The notes under the pieces were generated by a model. It saw only the letters and a program-made list of their open reading frames with translations. It did no database searches and was not told where the DNA came from. A DNA stretch of 64,000 nucleotides from Ipomoea triloba (Eukaryota; Streptophyta; Magnoliopsida; Solanales; Convolvulaceae): positions 25,457,799 through 25,521,798 of the forward strand of contig NC_044916.1 in the NCBI RefSeq assembly GCF_003576645.1. The letters are read 5' to 3'. Both the position numbers and the translations under genes were made by a program. How positions within the stretch are numbered: the stretch's first letter is position 1; the number at the start of each line of letters is the position of its first letter. This document shows, piece after piece, positions 1-11,573 of the stretch.

Positions 1-629
1 ATTTATGCATATCTAAAGAAGAACTATTTACAAATATACACTTATATTTTTATATTTGTATGCTTCCGTCACATTTTGTATTCTGCATTTCCCTATGTTC
101 CAGTTTTTGTGCTACCTAGATCTTTATTGTTAAACAGACCAAATGATGTGATTTTTACTATTAATGATGTAATTATTATTGAGTATTCAAATTTGTGCAA
201 TCTCATTTGCTTGCCCATTCTACAGAATTAAATTTAACTATTTAAGCTTTAATTACTTAAACAGCCCATTGGAAAGACTTACTACTAGACATTCTTTTGC
301 TGAAGCATTTCTATTTATTTTGATGCTGAAAGGATGGATACATATTATTAAGTTTTAGTTGCCAATCCTGTATTAGAAATTATTAAGGTCTCGATCATGA
401 GTGCCACATGCTGTGCACACATGTATGATTCACCCATATCCTTGGAAGAAAATAAAGTCAAATGCAAGTGTAACATATGATCACCCTCATTTTAGTATGC
501 TATGGAAATTGTTTTGATAAGTTTATGGGTGTTAAAATTTGCTATGTATGACATGCTTTCCTAGTTGGAAGGTATTTTGCTCACTACTTTAAATGTTGCT
601 GAAACTGAATGTATATTGTTGTTATGCAG
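1..629 (+). other. intron sequence of the CacyBP-like gene
   Basis: AT-rich sequence without a convincing exon. It ends in a pyrimidine-rich stretch and an AG at 628-629 that works as splice acceptor for the exon beginning at 630. The N-terminal coding exon expected for this family (about 45 residues) is not visible here, so it should lie upstream of the window. Confidence 0.6.
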
Positions 630-1648
630 CTGTCAAAAGATGCAACATCTGTTTCTCCTGTACCAACTCCAATTTCAACTGCACCAAAGGTTATATCTAA
701 TCCGGCACTGAGTTATTCAACAGTTGCATCGTTTAGCTGGGATCAGGACAATGACAAACTGAAGGTAAGAGGATGAATAAAGATCTGTGTGTTGAATCCT
801 CCATTGTAGATGATACAAATTATCTGTAATTTCCAAACTACTAGGGTTGTTTCCCTGTTGTGAAGTAATTTTCTTCTAAACAGCCATGGCATTCATTTTT
901 AGTCCTGGCAAGGTTATCTTTCTCCTTTGTCTTGGACATTTTTGACTAGTTAAGTAGTTATCCTTCTGACAAACAGCCATGCATGTGTATGGACTTAGTT
1001 GTGTATGGGTTAAGTGCACTATTTGATTATGACTGTGCAATTGTTTTAATTGTGTTTTCTAGATTTATATCTCCTTGGAAGGAGTTGATCAGGAGAAAAT
1101 GGAGACCGACTTTAAACCAATGTCTGTTGATGTGAAATTCCATGATGTGCAAGGCAAGAACTACCGCTTTTCCTTATCAAAGTTGAACAAGGAGATAGTT
1201 CCTGAGAAATGTAAAGTAATGGTGAAGCCCACAAGGGTCACATTCACCTTGCCAAAAGCTTCTAAAGGGAGCTGGTTAGATTTGCTCTACAAAGAGGACA
1301 AGGTAATTGCTTTAAACTGTGCATTTAAACCTTAAAATGAGGTTAGCTTCATAATCTGCAAGGCTTATGTGCTTATAATCATTTTGTACCTTCATAATGC
1401 ACAACAGTTTAAGCCCAGTGTTGAAAAAGAAAAGGATCCCATGGCTGGAATAATGGATTTGATGAAGGTAAAGGTTTATATTCAGATTGATGCTCATTTT
1501 TTTGTTATTCTGATTATTTCTTAATACTTGTTTTGATTTTCAGAATATGTACGACGAGGGTGATGAAGAGATGAAACGCACCATTGCAAAAGCGTGGTCA
1601 GATGCTAGATCTGGCAAATCAGCTGATCCACTCAAGGGTTACAATTGA
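630..1648 (+). CDS. CACYBP: CacyBP/SIP-like CS and SGS domain protein, 3' four exons (partial)
   Basis: Four exons with GT-AG borders keep one frame: 630-764, 1063-1302, 1408-1467 and 1544-1648 (stop TGA 1646-1648), giving 179 residues. The first exon encodes a Ser/Pro-rich linker starting LSKDATSVSPVP. The second is almost exactly a CS (p23-like) domain (YISLEGVDQEKME, VDVKFHDVQGKNYRF, VMVKPTRVTFTLPKA). The last two make the SGS region (KDPMAGIMDLMKNMYDEGDE, TIAKAWSDARSGK). This order matches calcyclin-binding/Siah-interacting proteins, adaptors of ubiquitin ligase and Hsp90-type complexes in cytosol and nucleus. About 45 N-terminal residues are missing, compared with roughly 215-230 in the family, so the 5' exon is outside the window. 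No frame damage is seen in these exons. Confidence 0.88.
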
Positions 1649-1856
1649 AGATAGTTGTAGCTTATTTCTACGACTTGTTTTGGCGTTTCAGGAAGGTTTA
1701 TGGATTTGGTGGTTTAGCTAATGTAGTAACTTTGTACTTACTGATGTTCTTTATTAATGCTAAATATCCTTTCATCATGGAATAATAAGGGCCTATTAAT
1801 TCACACACCATTTTCTAAAACCAATAAACTCCAGTAATCAACCATCTGTAACAATA

Positions 1857-2057
1857 AGAATTTTTTGCACTTTTAGTCTCACGATTATGGTTTTACTAAC
1901 AACTTTAATTTACCACTTTTAAAACTTATAAAAGTGTCCATGTATTACTTTCTTAGCTGATTTAGTTTTTCTGGTACATTTTTCTTTCAATTCTAGTCGG
2001 GATTTTTTTTTGTCCCAGGGTTAATATTGTCTTTTCATCTCACCCCTCGGTAATGAC
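1857..2057 (+). repeat. left terminal inverted repeat of the MULE
   Basis: It begins AGAATTTTTTGCAC and carries the same landmark order as the reverse strand of each array unit, ending in CACCCCTCGGTAATGAC. The repeat is cut by the hAT-like insertion at 2058 and its next bases resume after 3417. It is more diverged than the array units, so the two ends have had different histories. Confidence 0.75.
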
Positions 2058-2285
2058 CAGTGTTGCAAAATAAGCACCGATTAATTGACGCTTAGGTGCT
2101 AGATGCTAGCTAGCCGCCTAGTGTATCACCAAAATCGGTAGTTTAGGCGACTGGCCAGGCGATCTAGGTCGCCTAGTCAGTTGACTAGTTATTGTTCCCT
2201 TCTTTTTTAATTGGGTTATTTCACTCAAAATAACATCATTTTAAATGAAATAATTTTAAATTATTCAAATTCTAGATTTTCTTTA

Positions 2286-3299
2286 GGGTAAATTACCAAA
2301 ATGGTCCCTCGACTATGTCATAATGCACAAATTAGTACTCGACTAATAATTTTAACAGATTAAGTCCTCAACTATTCAATTTTTACTCATTTTGGTCCTC
2401 TGTCACTTTGGGCGTCAACTAAACGTTACATAAGGGCAATTTTGGGAAAACAATAAAGAGTCTGCATCATCTATTGGGCTGGGCGCTGCTACTCTGGGCG
2501 TCGCCGACGGCCATTGCTGCTCCGGGCGCACCATTATTGGGCTGTTTTCAGCCTCTAATGGATTCATAGAAGCTTCAATTTTGGATTTTCTTGTACAGAG
2601 CTTCTACCTAGTGGAAATACAGGCACGTTTTTTAATCTTCCGGTCGCTTCTTCTGGCTTTCTTTCAATTTCTTGAAGTATTTGTTTATGTTCTCTCATGT
2701 CTCCTTGCACCGTTTTGCATTCCAGCGGTGACCCAGTTTCTGCATCTCCATCGTCACCTCCTCCCACAGTAGCCCTTTGGGGTCGTTTTCTTGGTACTTG
2801 GTGTCCATGCTCGTACGGATTCGGATCAGCGCTTCGATTTCCGATTTCAGTCAACAGGAAGAGCTCACGGAATTGTGGATTGGTGAATTGTTGTTGATAT
2901 CGGTGGCTGGTGGCGCTATGGAATAATAGGTTTGATAATTTCAGTTTGACTCTCTAGAGGTGTCATTGTTTTCCTTCTTTGTTATGAGTTTTAGACTTTT
3001 AGCACTCATGATTCAATTGTGGCAAGGGACTAAGAAAATGTAAGAATTGAAAGCCATCACTCTTGGAGTTCTAGTACTGGTTTTTCAATGCCAGAATTTT
3101 CAAAAAAACTGCATATTTCTTGATGAGGGAAATTTTGACAATTTTGCCCTTATGTTTAACGTTTAGTTGACAGCCAAAGTGACGGAGGACCAAAATGAGT
3201 AAAAATTGAATAGTTGAGAACTTAATTTGTTAAAATTATTAGTCGAGGACTAATTTGTGCATTATGGCATAGTCGATGGACCATTTTGGTAATTTACCC
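2286..3299. mobile_element. Pack-MULE with ~165-bp terminal inverted repeats
   Basis: The ends GGGTAAATTACCAAAATGG and its inverse extend as inverted repeats for about 165 bp on each side (2286-2450 and 3136-3299). A perfect 9-bp target duplication TTTTCTTTA occupies 2277-2285 and 3300-3308. The arms contain the 'tggtccctcgactat' and 'aaaatgagtaaaaattgaa' blocks typical of plant MULE-type inverted repeats. The interior has much higher GC than the arms and contains a captured fragment of a trihelix transcription factor on the minus strand. It lies within the hAT-like element, so it is the younger insertion. Confidence 0.85.
2465..2850 (-). pseudogene. captured GT-2-like trihelix transcription factor fragment
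   Basis: The minus strand from 2850 downward translates as the C-terminal trihelix (MYB/SANT-like) DNA-binding domain of GT-2 family factors: SEIEALIRIRTSMDTKYQEN, then GLLWEEVTMEMQKLG, NAKRCKE, NINKYFKKLKESQKKRPED and VEALYKK. In another frame it continues NPLEAENSPIMVRPEQQWP, which resembles the Gln/Pro tail of the same family. Stops interrupt it after RCKET (where a conserved Trp is expected), after RPED, after YFH and after KIQN, and at least one frameshift precedes the tail. It is therefore a dead capture. The longest intact minus-strand reading frame here (2564-2854) uses the wrong frame. The parent gene is not in the window. Confidence 0.82.
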
Positions 3300-3417
3300 T
3301 TTTCTTTAGGTTAACATTTAATAATATCAAATCTTAATAAATTTATAATAAAAAAAAAAAAAACAAAAGAAAACACAACTAGGCTCCCCCGAGCGCGTAG
3401 CGATTTTTTCAACCATA

Positions 3418-3536
3418 GTAATAACCTATTTCTCTCCTGTTCTCAACAAATGTAGTGTTGCCATACGATTTCCATCTTCCCACATCTTCTTCCCGATCCT
3501 ATTGCCATCTTTGTTCATCTTCCTGGAATCAACATT
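3418..3536 (-). other. MULE internal segment downstream of the transposase remnant
   Basis: This is the continuation of the left MULE terminus after the hAT-like insertion, a pyrimidine-rich stretch on the plus strand. No coding sequence is recognised. The main catalytic part of a MULE transposase would be expected here and is missing, which points to an internal deletion. Confidence 0.4.
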
Positions 3537-3950
3537 CTAATCGAAGTCACAATCATCTGTATTTAATTTGGTACCAACCATTTCATACTCACTGTCACTA
3601 CACTCCTGCCCATCATTTTCTACATCACCATCACTACCTTTATCATATTGTATTCTTACTACAGTACAATCCACCCAAATCTCCACTTCCCTATTTGGAT
3701 TTAATTTATTTACTGCCAAAAACTTAACTTCATAATCACTTTCCAGTTTTATTAATGTAGATTGTGAAAATGCATAACATTTAGCTTCATTATCATTGTA
3801 TCCAAACTCTGTCAACTTCTCTCTCAACACTACTAAACAAAATTCATCCTTATCAATGTTGTTGAAAATAGGACCTCGTACATATGTTGGTCCCCTAAGC
3901 TTAGTAATTGTCCCACTGTGTAACTTTAAAAGTAAAACTTCATGTATCAT
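3537..3950 (-). pseudogene. MULE transposase N-terminal (PB1-like) domain remnant
   Basis: An open frame of 137 codons starts at 3950 (minus strand). It reads KLHSGTITKLRGPTYVRG, then FNNIDKDEFCLVVLREKL, EFGYNDNEAKCYAFS, LESDYEVKFLAVNKLN and REVEIWVDCTV, followed by an Asp/Glu/Ser-rich tail that ends at a stop. This order (His/Gly-rich strand, F-x-NIDKDxxS, LREKLxEFGY, YxxP/S, LxxDxDV, VEIYV) is that of the N-terminal domain preceding the MuDR-type transposase core in plants. The DDE core, SWIM zinc finger and everything downstream are absent. The array of MULE ends lies directly upstream, where its promoter should be. Confidence 0.65.
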
Positions 3951-3962
3951 CTGCTAATAATA

Positions 3963-4934
3963 TTGCTTGACAATTAAGCCTAAATTATAAATACATAAAT
4001 CAAATTTCAAGAATAGCTAACTGCAATTATATACATGAAAATTACTAGATAGTTGAAAGTGGCAACCGTCAACACATAAATAACTATCACAGAAAAAAAA
4101 AAACACATGTCTCCACAAGAATAAATAAGAAAGGGCACGCCACATGATAAAAGTAAACATTATATTAGGGGAGTTCTAGTCCTCACATAACAACAACAAT
4201 AATGCAATACAATACAATGCAATTCAATGTAAACACTTAGCATTAAACACAGTGCATAAAACAAAAGCATTTTGCTTAAAACAAACGAAAATTGCATAAT
4301 ACACTTTTATGTAAACACAATGCATAAAATAAAAGCATCGAACACTACTAACATCTCAAAAGTTCCATACGAACACATAGGCACGGATTTAGTTAAAATT
4401 AATAGTTTAGACATCGAAAACTTACTACATTGCAGCATCTTCAATTCGAATTACTTCTCAAATTATCCGAACTCATTTTTGTATTTTCACTTTGGAGAAC
4501 TTGAAATTATGAGCCTTTCTCAAACTAATATTGAAGTAACTTCAAAAGCATGAAATCTCTTTTGAAGATCAATGCGTTGAGTTGGATGGTTTTTAATTTC
4601 AATTTAGGTTAGGGTTTAGTGAGGGGGGATGAAACTGAAGTGCGAGACATGGAAAAGATTGGATGTGTTTATTATTTTTTTTTTTATGTCATTACCGAGG
4701 GTGAGATGGAAAGACAATAATACCCCTGCTAAAATGAGAAAAAAATTCGGCTAGAATTGAACGGAGATTGCACGGAAAAGACTAAACTTGCTAAGAAAGT
4801 AATAGTCGTGGGACAATTCTACAGGATTTAAAAGTCGTGAATTAAAGTTGCTTGTGACACCATAGTCGTGGGATAAAAAGTATGAAAAATTCGTAACAAT
4901 ATTTATTCTTTTCCTTTACAAATTCGTAATAATA
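3963..4934 (-). repeat. array unit 1 (972 bp)
   Basis: This is the inner unit, directly joined to the transposase remnant start at 3950. It differs from the others at several sites (TTGCTTGAC instead of TTGCTCGAC, 'aataagaaagggcacg'), as expected for an array edge that is exchanged less often. Confidence 0.8.
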
Positions 4935-6280
4935 TTGCTCGACAATTAAGCCTAAATTATAAATACGTAAATCAAATTGCAAGAATAGCTAACTGCAATT
5001 ATATACAGGAAAATCACTAGATAGTTGAAAGTGGTACCCGTCAACACATAAATAACTATCACAAAAAAAAAACACATTTCCCTACAAGAATAAATATGAA
5101 ACAGCATGCCACATGATAAAAGTAAACATTCTATTAGGGGAGTTCTGATCCTCACATAACAACAACAATACTGCAAGATAATACAATACAATTCAATGTA
5201 AACACTTAGCATTAAACACAGTGCATAAAACAAAAGCATTTTGCTTAAAACAAACGAAAATTGCATATTACACTTTTATGTAAACGCAATGCATAAAACA
5301 AAAGTACCGAACAATACTAGCATCTCAAAAGTTCCATAGGAACACATAGGCACAGATTTAGTTAAAATTAATAGTTTAGACACCGAAAATTTACTACATT
5401 ACAGCATCTTCAATTCGAATTACTTCTCAAATTACCCGAACTAATTTTTGTACTTTCACTTTGGAGAACTTGAAATTATGAGCCTTTCTCAAACTAATAT
5501 TGAAGTAACTTCAAAAGTAATTCGCACACATTCAAATACTCTCTAATTACCATTATATATAAAAATAATGTACCAAATGCATAGAAATAATGTAATCTAT
5601 ACATGGTCCACCTATTAAGAGAAAATTTTACCATAGATCATGGTCCACACTTTTATGTAAACACAATGCATAAAACAAAAGCACCGAACACTACTAACAT
5701 CTCAAAAGTTCATACGAACACATAGGCACGGATTTAGTTAAAATTAAAAGTTTAGACATTGAAAACTTACTACATTGCAGCATCTTCAATTCGAATTACT
5801 TCTCAAATTACCCGAACTCATTTTTGTACTTTCACTTTGGAGAACTTGAGATTATCAGCGTTCCTCAAACTAATAGTGAAGTAGCTTCAAAAGCATGAAA
5901 TCTCTTTTGAAGATCAATGCGTTGAGTTGGATGGTTTTTAATTTCAATTTAGGTTGGGGTTTAGCGAGGGGGGATGAAATTGAAGTGCGTGAGATGGAAA
6001 AGATTGGATGTATTTATTATTATTTTTTTATGTCATTACTGAGGGTGAGATGGAAAGACAATATTACCCCCGCTAAAATTAGAAAAAAAAATCCGGCTAG
6101 AATTGAACGGAGATTGCACGGAAAAGACTAAACATGCTAAGAAAGTAATAGTCGTGGTCCAATTCTACAAGATTTAAAAGTCGTGAATTAAAGTTGTTTG
6201 TGACACCATAGTCGTGTGATAAAAAGTGTGAAAATTTCGTAACAATATTTATTATTTTCATTTAAAAATTCGTAATAATA
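4935..6280 (-). repeat. array unit 2 (1346 bp, internal partial duplication)
   Basis: It is longer than the basic unit because about 250 bp (the block from 'acttttatgtaaacacaatgc' to the 'cttcaaaagca' landmark) occurs twice. The two copies are separated by roughly 125 bp of extra sequence at 5517-5647 that is absent from ordinary units ('ctaattaccattatatat ... catggtccac'). Confidence 0.8.
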
Positions 6281-7631
6281 TTGCTCGACAATTAATCCTA
6301 AATTATAAATACATAAATCAAATTGCAAGAATAGCTAACTGCAATTATATACAGGAAAATCACTAGATAGTTGAACGTGATACCCGTCAACACATAAATA
6401 ACTATCACAGGAAAAAAAAAAACACATTTCCCCACAAGAATAAATATGAAACAGCATGCCACATGATAAAAGTAAACATTCTATTAGGCGAGTTTTAGTC
6501 CTCACATAACAACAATAATACTACAATACAATACAGTGCAATTCAATGTAAACACTTAGCATTAAACACAGTGTATAAAACAAAAGCATTTTCCTTAAAA
6601 CAAACGAAAATTGCATGTTACACTTTTATGTAAACACAATGCATAAAACAAAAGTACCGAACACTACTAACATCTCAAAAGTTCCATACGAACACATAGG
6701 CACAGATTTAGTTAAAATTAATAGTTTAGACACCGAAAACTTACTACATTGCAGCATCTTCAATTCGAATTACTTCTCAAATTACCCGAACTTATTTTTG
6801 TACTTTCACTTTAGAGAACTTGAAATTATGAGCATTTCTCAAACTAATATTGAAGTAACTTCAAAAGTAATTCGCACACATTCAAACACTCTGTAATTAC
6901 CATTATATATAAAAATAATGTACCAAATGCATAGAAATAATGTAATCTATACATGGTCCACCTATTAAGAGAAAATTTTACTATGGACCATGGTCCACAC
7001 TTTTATGTAAACACAATGCATAAAACAAAAGAACCGAACACTACTAACATCTCAAAAGTTCATACGAACACATAGGCACGGATTTAGTTAAAATTAAAAG
7101 TTTAGACATCGAAAACTTACTACATTGCAGCATCTTCAATTCGAATTACTTCTCAAATTACCCGAACTCATTTTTGTACTTTCACTTTGGAGAACTTGAA
7201 ATTATGAGCCTTCCTCAAACTAATAGTGAAGTAACTTCAAAAGCATGAAATCTCTTTTGAAAATCAATAATGCGTTAAGTTGGATGGTTTTTAATTTCAA
7301 TTTAGGTTAGGGTTTAGCGATGGGGGATGAAACTGAAGTGCGTGAGATGGAAAAGATTGGATGTATTTATTATTTTTTTTATGTCATTAGTGAGGGTGAG
7401 ATGGAAAGATAATATTACCCCCGCTAAAATTAGAAAAAAAAATTCGGCTAGAATTGAACGGAGATTGCACGAAAAAGACTAAACATGCTAAGAAAGTAAT
7501 AGTCGTGGGCCAATTCTACAAGATTTAAAAGTCATGAATTAAAGTTGTTTGTGACACCATAGTTGTGTGATAAAAAGTGTGAAAAAATCGTAACAATATT
7601 TATTCTTTTCCTTTAAAAATTCGTAATAATA
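6281..7631 (-). repeat. array unit 3 (1351 bp, internal partial duplication)
   Basis: It has the same internal duplication and extra segment (about 6868-6996) as unit 2, so units 2 and 3 are copies of one another made after that change. They differ by scattered substitutions, so the copying is not the latest event in the array. Confidence 0.8.
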
Positions 7632-8604
7632 TTGCTCGACAATTAAGCCTAAATTATAAATACATAAATCAAATTGCAAGAATAGCTAACTGCAACTATA
7701 TACAGGAAAATCACTATATAGTTGAATGTGGTACCCGTCAACACATAAATAACTATCACATAAAAAAAAAACATATTTCCCCACAAAATTAAATATGAAA
7801 CAGCATGCCACATGATAAAAGTAAACATTCTATTAGGCGAGTTCTGATCCTCACATAACAACAACAATACTGCAATACAATATAATACAATTCAATGTAA
7901 ACACTTAGCATTAAACACAGTGCATAAAACAAAATCATTTTGCTTAAAATAAACGAAAATTGCATGTTACACTTTTATGTAAACACAATGCATAAAACAA
8001 AAATACCGAACACTACTAACATATCAAAAGTTCCATACGAACCCATAGGCACGGATTTAGTTAAAATTAATAGTTTAAACATCGAAAACTTACTACATTA
8101 CAACATCTTCAATTCGAATTACTTGTCAAATTATCCGAACTCATTTTTGTACTTTCACTTTGGAGAACTTGAAATTATGAGCCTTACTCAAACTAATATT
8201 GAAGTAACTTCAAAAGCATGAAATCTCTTTTGAAAATCAATGCGTTGAGTTGGATGGTTTTTAATTTCAATTTAGGTTAGGGTTTAGTGAGGGGAGATGA
8301 AACTGAAGTGCGTGAGATGGAAAAGATTGGATGTGTTTATTATTATTTTTTTTAATGTCATTACTGAGGATGAGATGGAAAGACAATAATATCCCTGCTA
8401 AAATGAGAAAAAAAAATTCGGCTAGAATTGAACGGAGATTGCACGGAAAAGACTAAACTTGCTAAGTAAGTAATAGTCGTGGGCCAATTCTACAAGATTT
8501 AAAAGTCGTGAATTAAAGTTGTTTGTGACACCATAGTCGTGGGATAAAAGTGTGAAAAATTCGTAACAATATTTATTCTTTTCCATTACAAATTCGTAAT
8601 AATA
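7632..8604 (-). repeat. array unit 4 (973 bp)
   Basis: A basic-length unit without the internal duplication. It shares 'gaacccataggcacgg' and 'cattacaacatcttc' variants with unit 5. Confidence 0.8.
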
Positions 8605-9619
8605 TTGCTCGACAATTAAGCCTAAATTATAAATACATAAATCAAATTGCAAGAATAGCTAACTGCAATTATATACAGGAAAATCACTAGATAGTTGAAA
8701 GTGGTACCCGTCAACACATAAATAACTATCACAGAAAAAAAAAACACATGTCACTACAAGAATAAATATGAAACTGCATGCCACATGATAAAAGTAAACA
8801 TTCTATTAGGGCAATTCTGGTCCTCACATAACAATAACAATACTGCAATACAATATAATACAATTCAATGTAAACACTTAACATTAAACACAGTGCATAA
8901 AACAAAAGCATTTTGCTTAAAACAAACGAAAATTGCATTATACACTTTTATGTAAACACAATGCATAAAACAAAAATACCGAACACTACTAACATCTCAA
9001 AAGTTCCATACGAACCCATAGGCACGGATTTAGTTAAATCAAAAGTTCCATACGAACCCATAGGCACGGATTTAGTTAAAATTAATAGTTTAAACATCGA
9101 AAACTTACTACATTACAACATCTTCAATTCGAATTACTTGTCAAATTATCCGAACTCATTTTTGTACTTTCACTTTGGAGAACTTGAAATTATGAGCCTT
9201 ACTCAAACTAATATTGAAGTAACTTCAAAAGCATGAAATCTCTTTTGAAAATCAATGCGTTGAGTTGGATGGATTTTAATTTCAATTTAGGTTATGGTTT
9301 AGCGAGTGGGGATGAAACTGAAGTGCGTGAGATGGAAAAGATTGGATGTGTTTATTATTATTTTTTTTATGTCATTACGGAGGGTGAGATTGAAAGACAA
9401 TAATACACTTGCTAAAATGAGAAAAAAAAATTCGGCTAGAATTGAACGGAGATTGCACGGAAAAGACTAAACTTGCTAAGAAAGTAATAGTCGTGGGCCA
9501 ATTCTACAAGATTTAAAAGTCATAAATTAAAGTTGTTTGTGACACCATAGTCGTGGGATAAAAAGTGTGAAAAATTCGTAACAATATTTGTTCTTTTCCT
9601 TTACAAATTCGTAATAATA
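8605..9619 (-). repeat. array unit 5 (1015 bp, 42-bp micro-duplication)
   Basis: It equals a basic unit plus a direct duplication of about 42 bp near 9000-9080, where 'caaaagttccatacgaaccc' to 'ggatttagttaaa' occurs twice in a row. Its 3' half is nearly identical to that of unit 6. Confidence 0.8.
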
Positions 9620-10596
9620 TTGCTCGACAATTAAGCCTAAATTATAAATACATAAATCAAATTGCAAGAATAGCTAACTGCAATTATATACAGTAAAATC
9701 ACTAGATAGTTGAAAGTGGTACCCATCAACACATACATAACTATCACAGAAAAAAAAAAAAAAACACATGTCCACACAAGAATAAATATGAAAGTGCATG
9801 CCACATGATAAACGTAAACATTCTATTAGGGGAGTTCTGGTCCTCACATAACAACAACAATACAGCAATACAATACAATACAATTCAGTGTAAACACTTA
9901 GCATTAAACACATTGCATAAAAAATAGCATTTTGCTTAAAACAAACGAAAATTGCATAATACACGTTTATGTAAACACAATGCATAAAACAAAAGTACCG
10001 AACACTACTAACATCTCAAAAGTTCCATATGAACACATAGGCACGGTGTTAGTTAAAATTAATAGTTTAGACATCGAAAACTTACTACATTGCAGCATCT
10101 TCAATTCGAATTACTTGTCAAATTACCCGAACTCATTTTTGTACTTTCACTTTGGAGAACTTGAAATTATGAGCCTTACTCAAACTAATATTGAAGTAAC
10201 TTCAAAAGCATGAAATCTCTTTTGAAAATCAATGCGTTGAGTTGGATGGATTTTAATTTCAATTTAGGTTATGGTTTAGCGAGTGGGGATGAAACTGAAG
10301 TGCGTGAGATGGAAAAGATTGGATGTGTTTATTATTATTTTTTTTATGTCATTACGGAGGGTGAGATTGAAAGACAATAATACACTTGCTAAAATGAGAA
10401 AAAAAAATTCGGCTAGAATTGAACGGAGATTGCACGGAAAAGACTAAACTTGCTAAGAAAGTAATAGTCGTGGGCCAATTCTACAAGATTTAAAAGTCAT
10501 AAATTAAAGTTGTTTGTGACACCATAGTCGTGGGATAAAAAGTGTGAAAAATTCGTAACAATATTTGTTCTTTTCCTTTACAAATTCGTAATAATA
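9620..10596 (-). repeat. array unit 6 (977 bp, near-identical to unit 7)
   Basis: Units 6 and 7 match almost base for base for most of their length, including an A15 tract and rare variants such as 'catacataac' and 'ggcacggtgttag'. This marks a recent duplication. Confidence 0.82.
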
Positions 10597-11573
10597 TTGC
10601 TCGACAATTAAGCCTAAATTATAAATACATAAATCAAATTGCAAGAATAGCTAACTGCAATTATATACAGTAAAATCACTAGATAGTTGAAAGTGGTACC
10701 CATCAACACATACATAACTATCACAGAAAAAAAAAAAAAAACACATGTCCACACAAGAATAAATATGAAAGTGCATGCCACATGATAAACGTAAACATTC
10801 TATTAGGGGAGTTCTGGTCCTCACATAACAACAACAATACAGCAATACAATACAATACAATTCAGTGTAAACACTTAGCATTAAACACATTGCATAAAAA
10901 ATAGCATTTTGCTTAAAACAAACGAAAATTGCATAATACACGTTTATGTAAACACAATGCATAAAACAAAAGTACCGAACACTACTAACATCTCAAAAGT
11001 TCCATATGAACACATAGGCACGGTGTTAGTTAAAATTAATAGTTTAGACATCGAAAACTTACTACATTGCAGCATCTTCAATTCGAATTACTTGTCAAAT
11101 TACCCGAACTCATTTTTGTACTTTCACTTCGGAGAACTTGAAATTATGAGCCTTACTCAAACTAATATTGAAGTAACTTCAAAAGCATGAAATCTCTTTT
11201 GAAGATCAATGCGTTGAGTTGGATGGTTTTTAATTTCAATTTAGGTTAGGGTTTAGCGAATGGGGATGAAACTGAAGTGCGTGAGATGGAAAAGATTGGA
11301 TGTGTTTATTATTATTTTTTTTATGTCATTACGGAGAGTGAGATGGAAAGACAATAATACCCCTGCTAAAATGAGAAAAAAAAATTCGGCTAGAATTGAA
11401 CGGAGATTGCACGGAAAAGACTAAACTTGCTAAGAAAGTAATAGTCGTGGGCCAATTCTATAAGATTTAAAAGTCGTGAATTAAAGTTGTTTGTGACAAC
11501 ATAGTCGTGGGATAAAAAGTGTGAAAAATTCGTAACAATATTTATTATTTTCCTTTACAAATTCGTAATAATA
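10597..11573 (-). repeat. array unit 7 (977 bp, near-identical to unit 6)
   Basis: Identical to unit 6 over most of its length. From about 11130 onward it changes to variants seen in other units ('gaagatcaatgcg', 'gcgaatgggg'), so the duplicated block ends near there. Confidence 0.82.

Larger units (their letters stand above)
2058..3417. mobile_element. hAT-like non-autonomous element, itself interrupted
   Basis: The left end CAGTGTTGCAAAA and the right end GATTTTTTCAACCATA form an imperfect terminal inverted repeat. An 8-bp duplication flanks it with one mismatch (GTAATGAC 2050-2057, GTAATAAC 3418-3425), the size made by hAT transposases. Just inside are GC-rich motifs built from CGCCTAG and TAGGCG, common in plant hAT miniatures of this type. 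No transposase is present. Of its 1360 bp, 1014 belong to the inserted Pack-MULE at 2286-3299, so the original was only about 340 bp. An older solo fragment is possible, but the flanking duplication favours a real insertion. Confidence 0.6.

Noticed and set aside
2564..2854. 96-codon minus-strand open frame as a gene
   Set aside because: The real homology (trihelix domain) is in a neighbouring frame with stops. The open frame is a shifted shadow.
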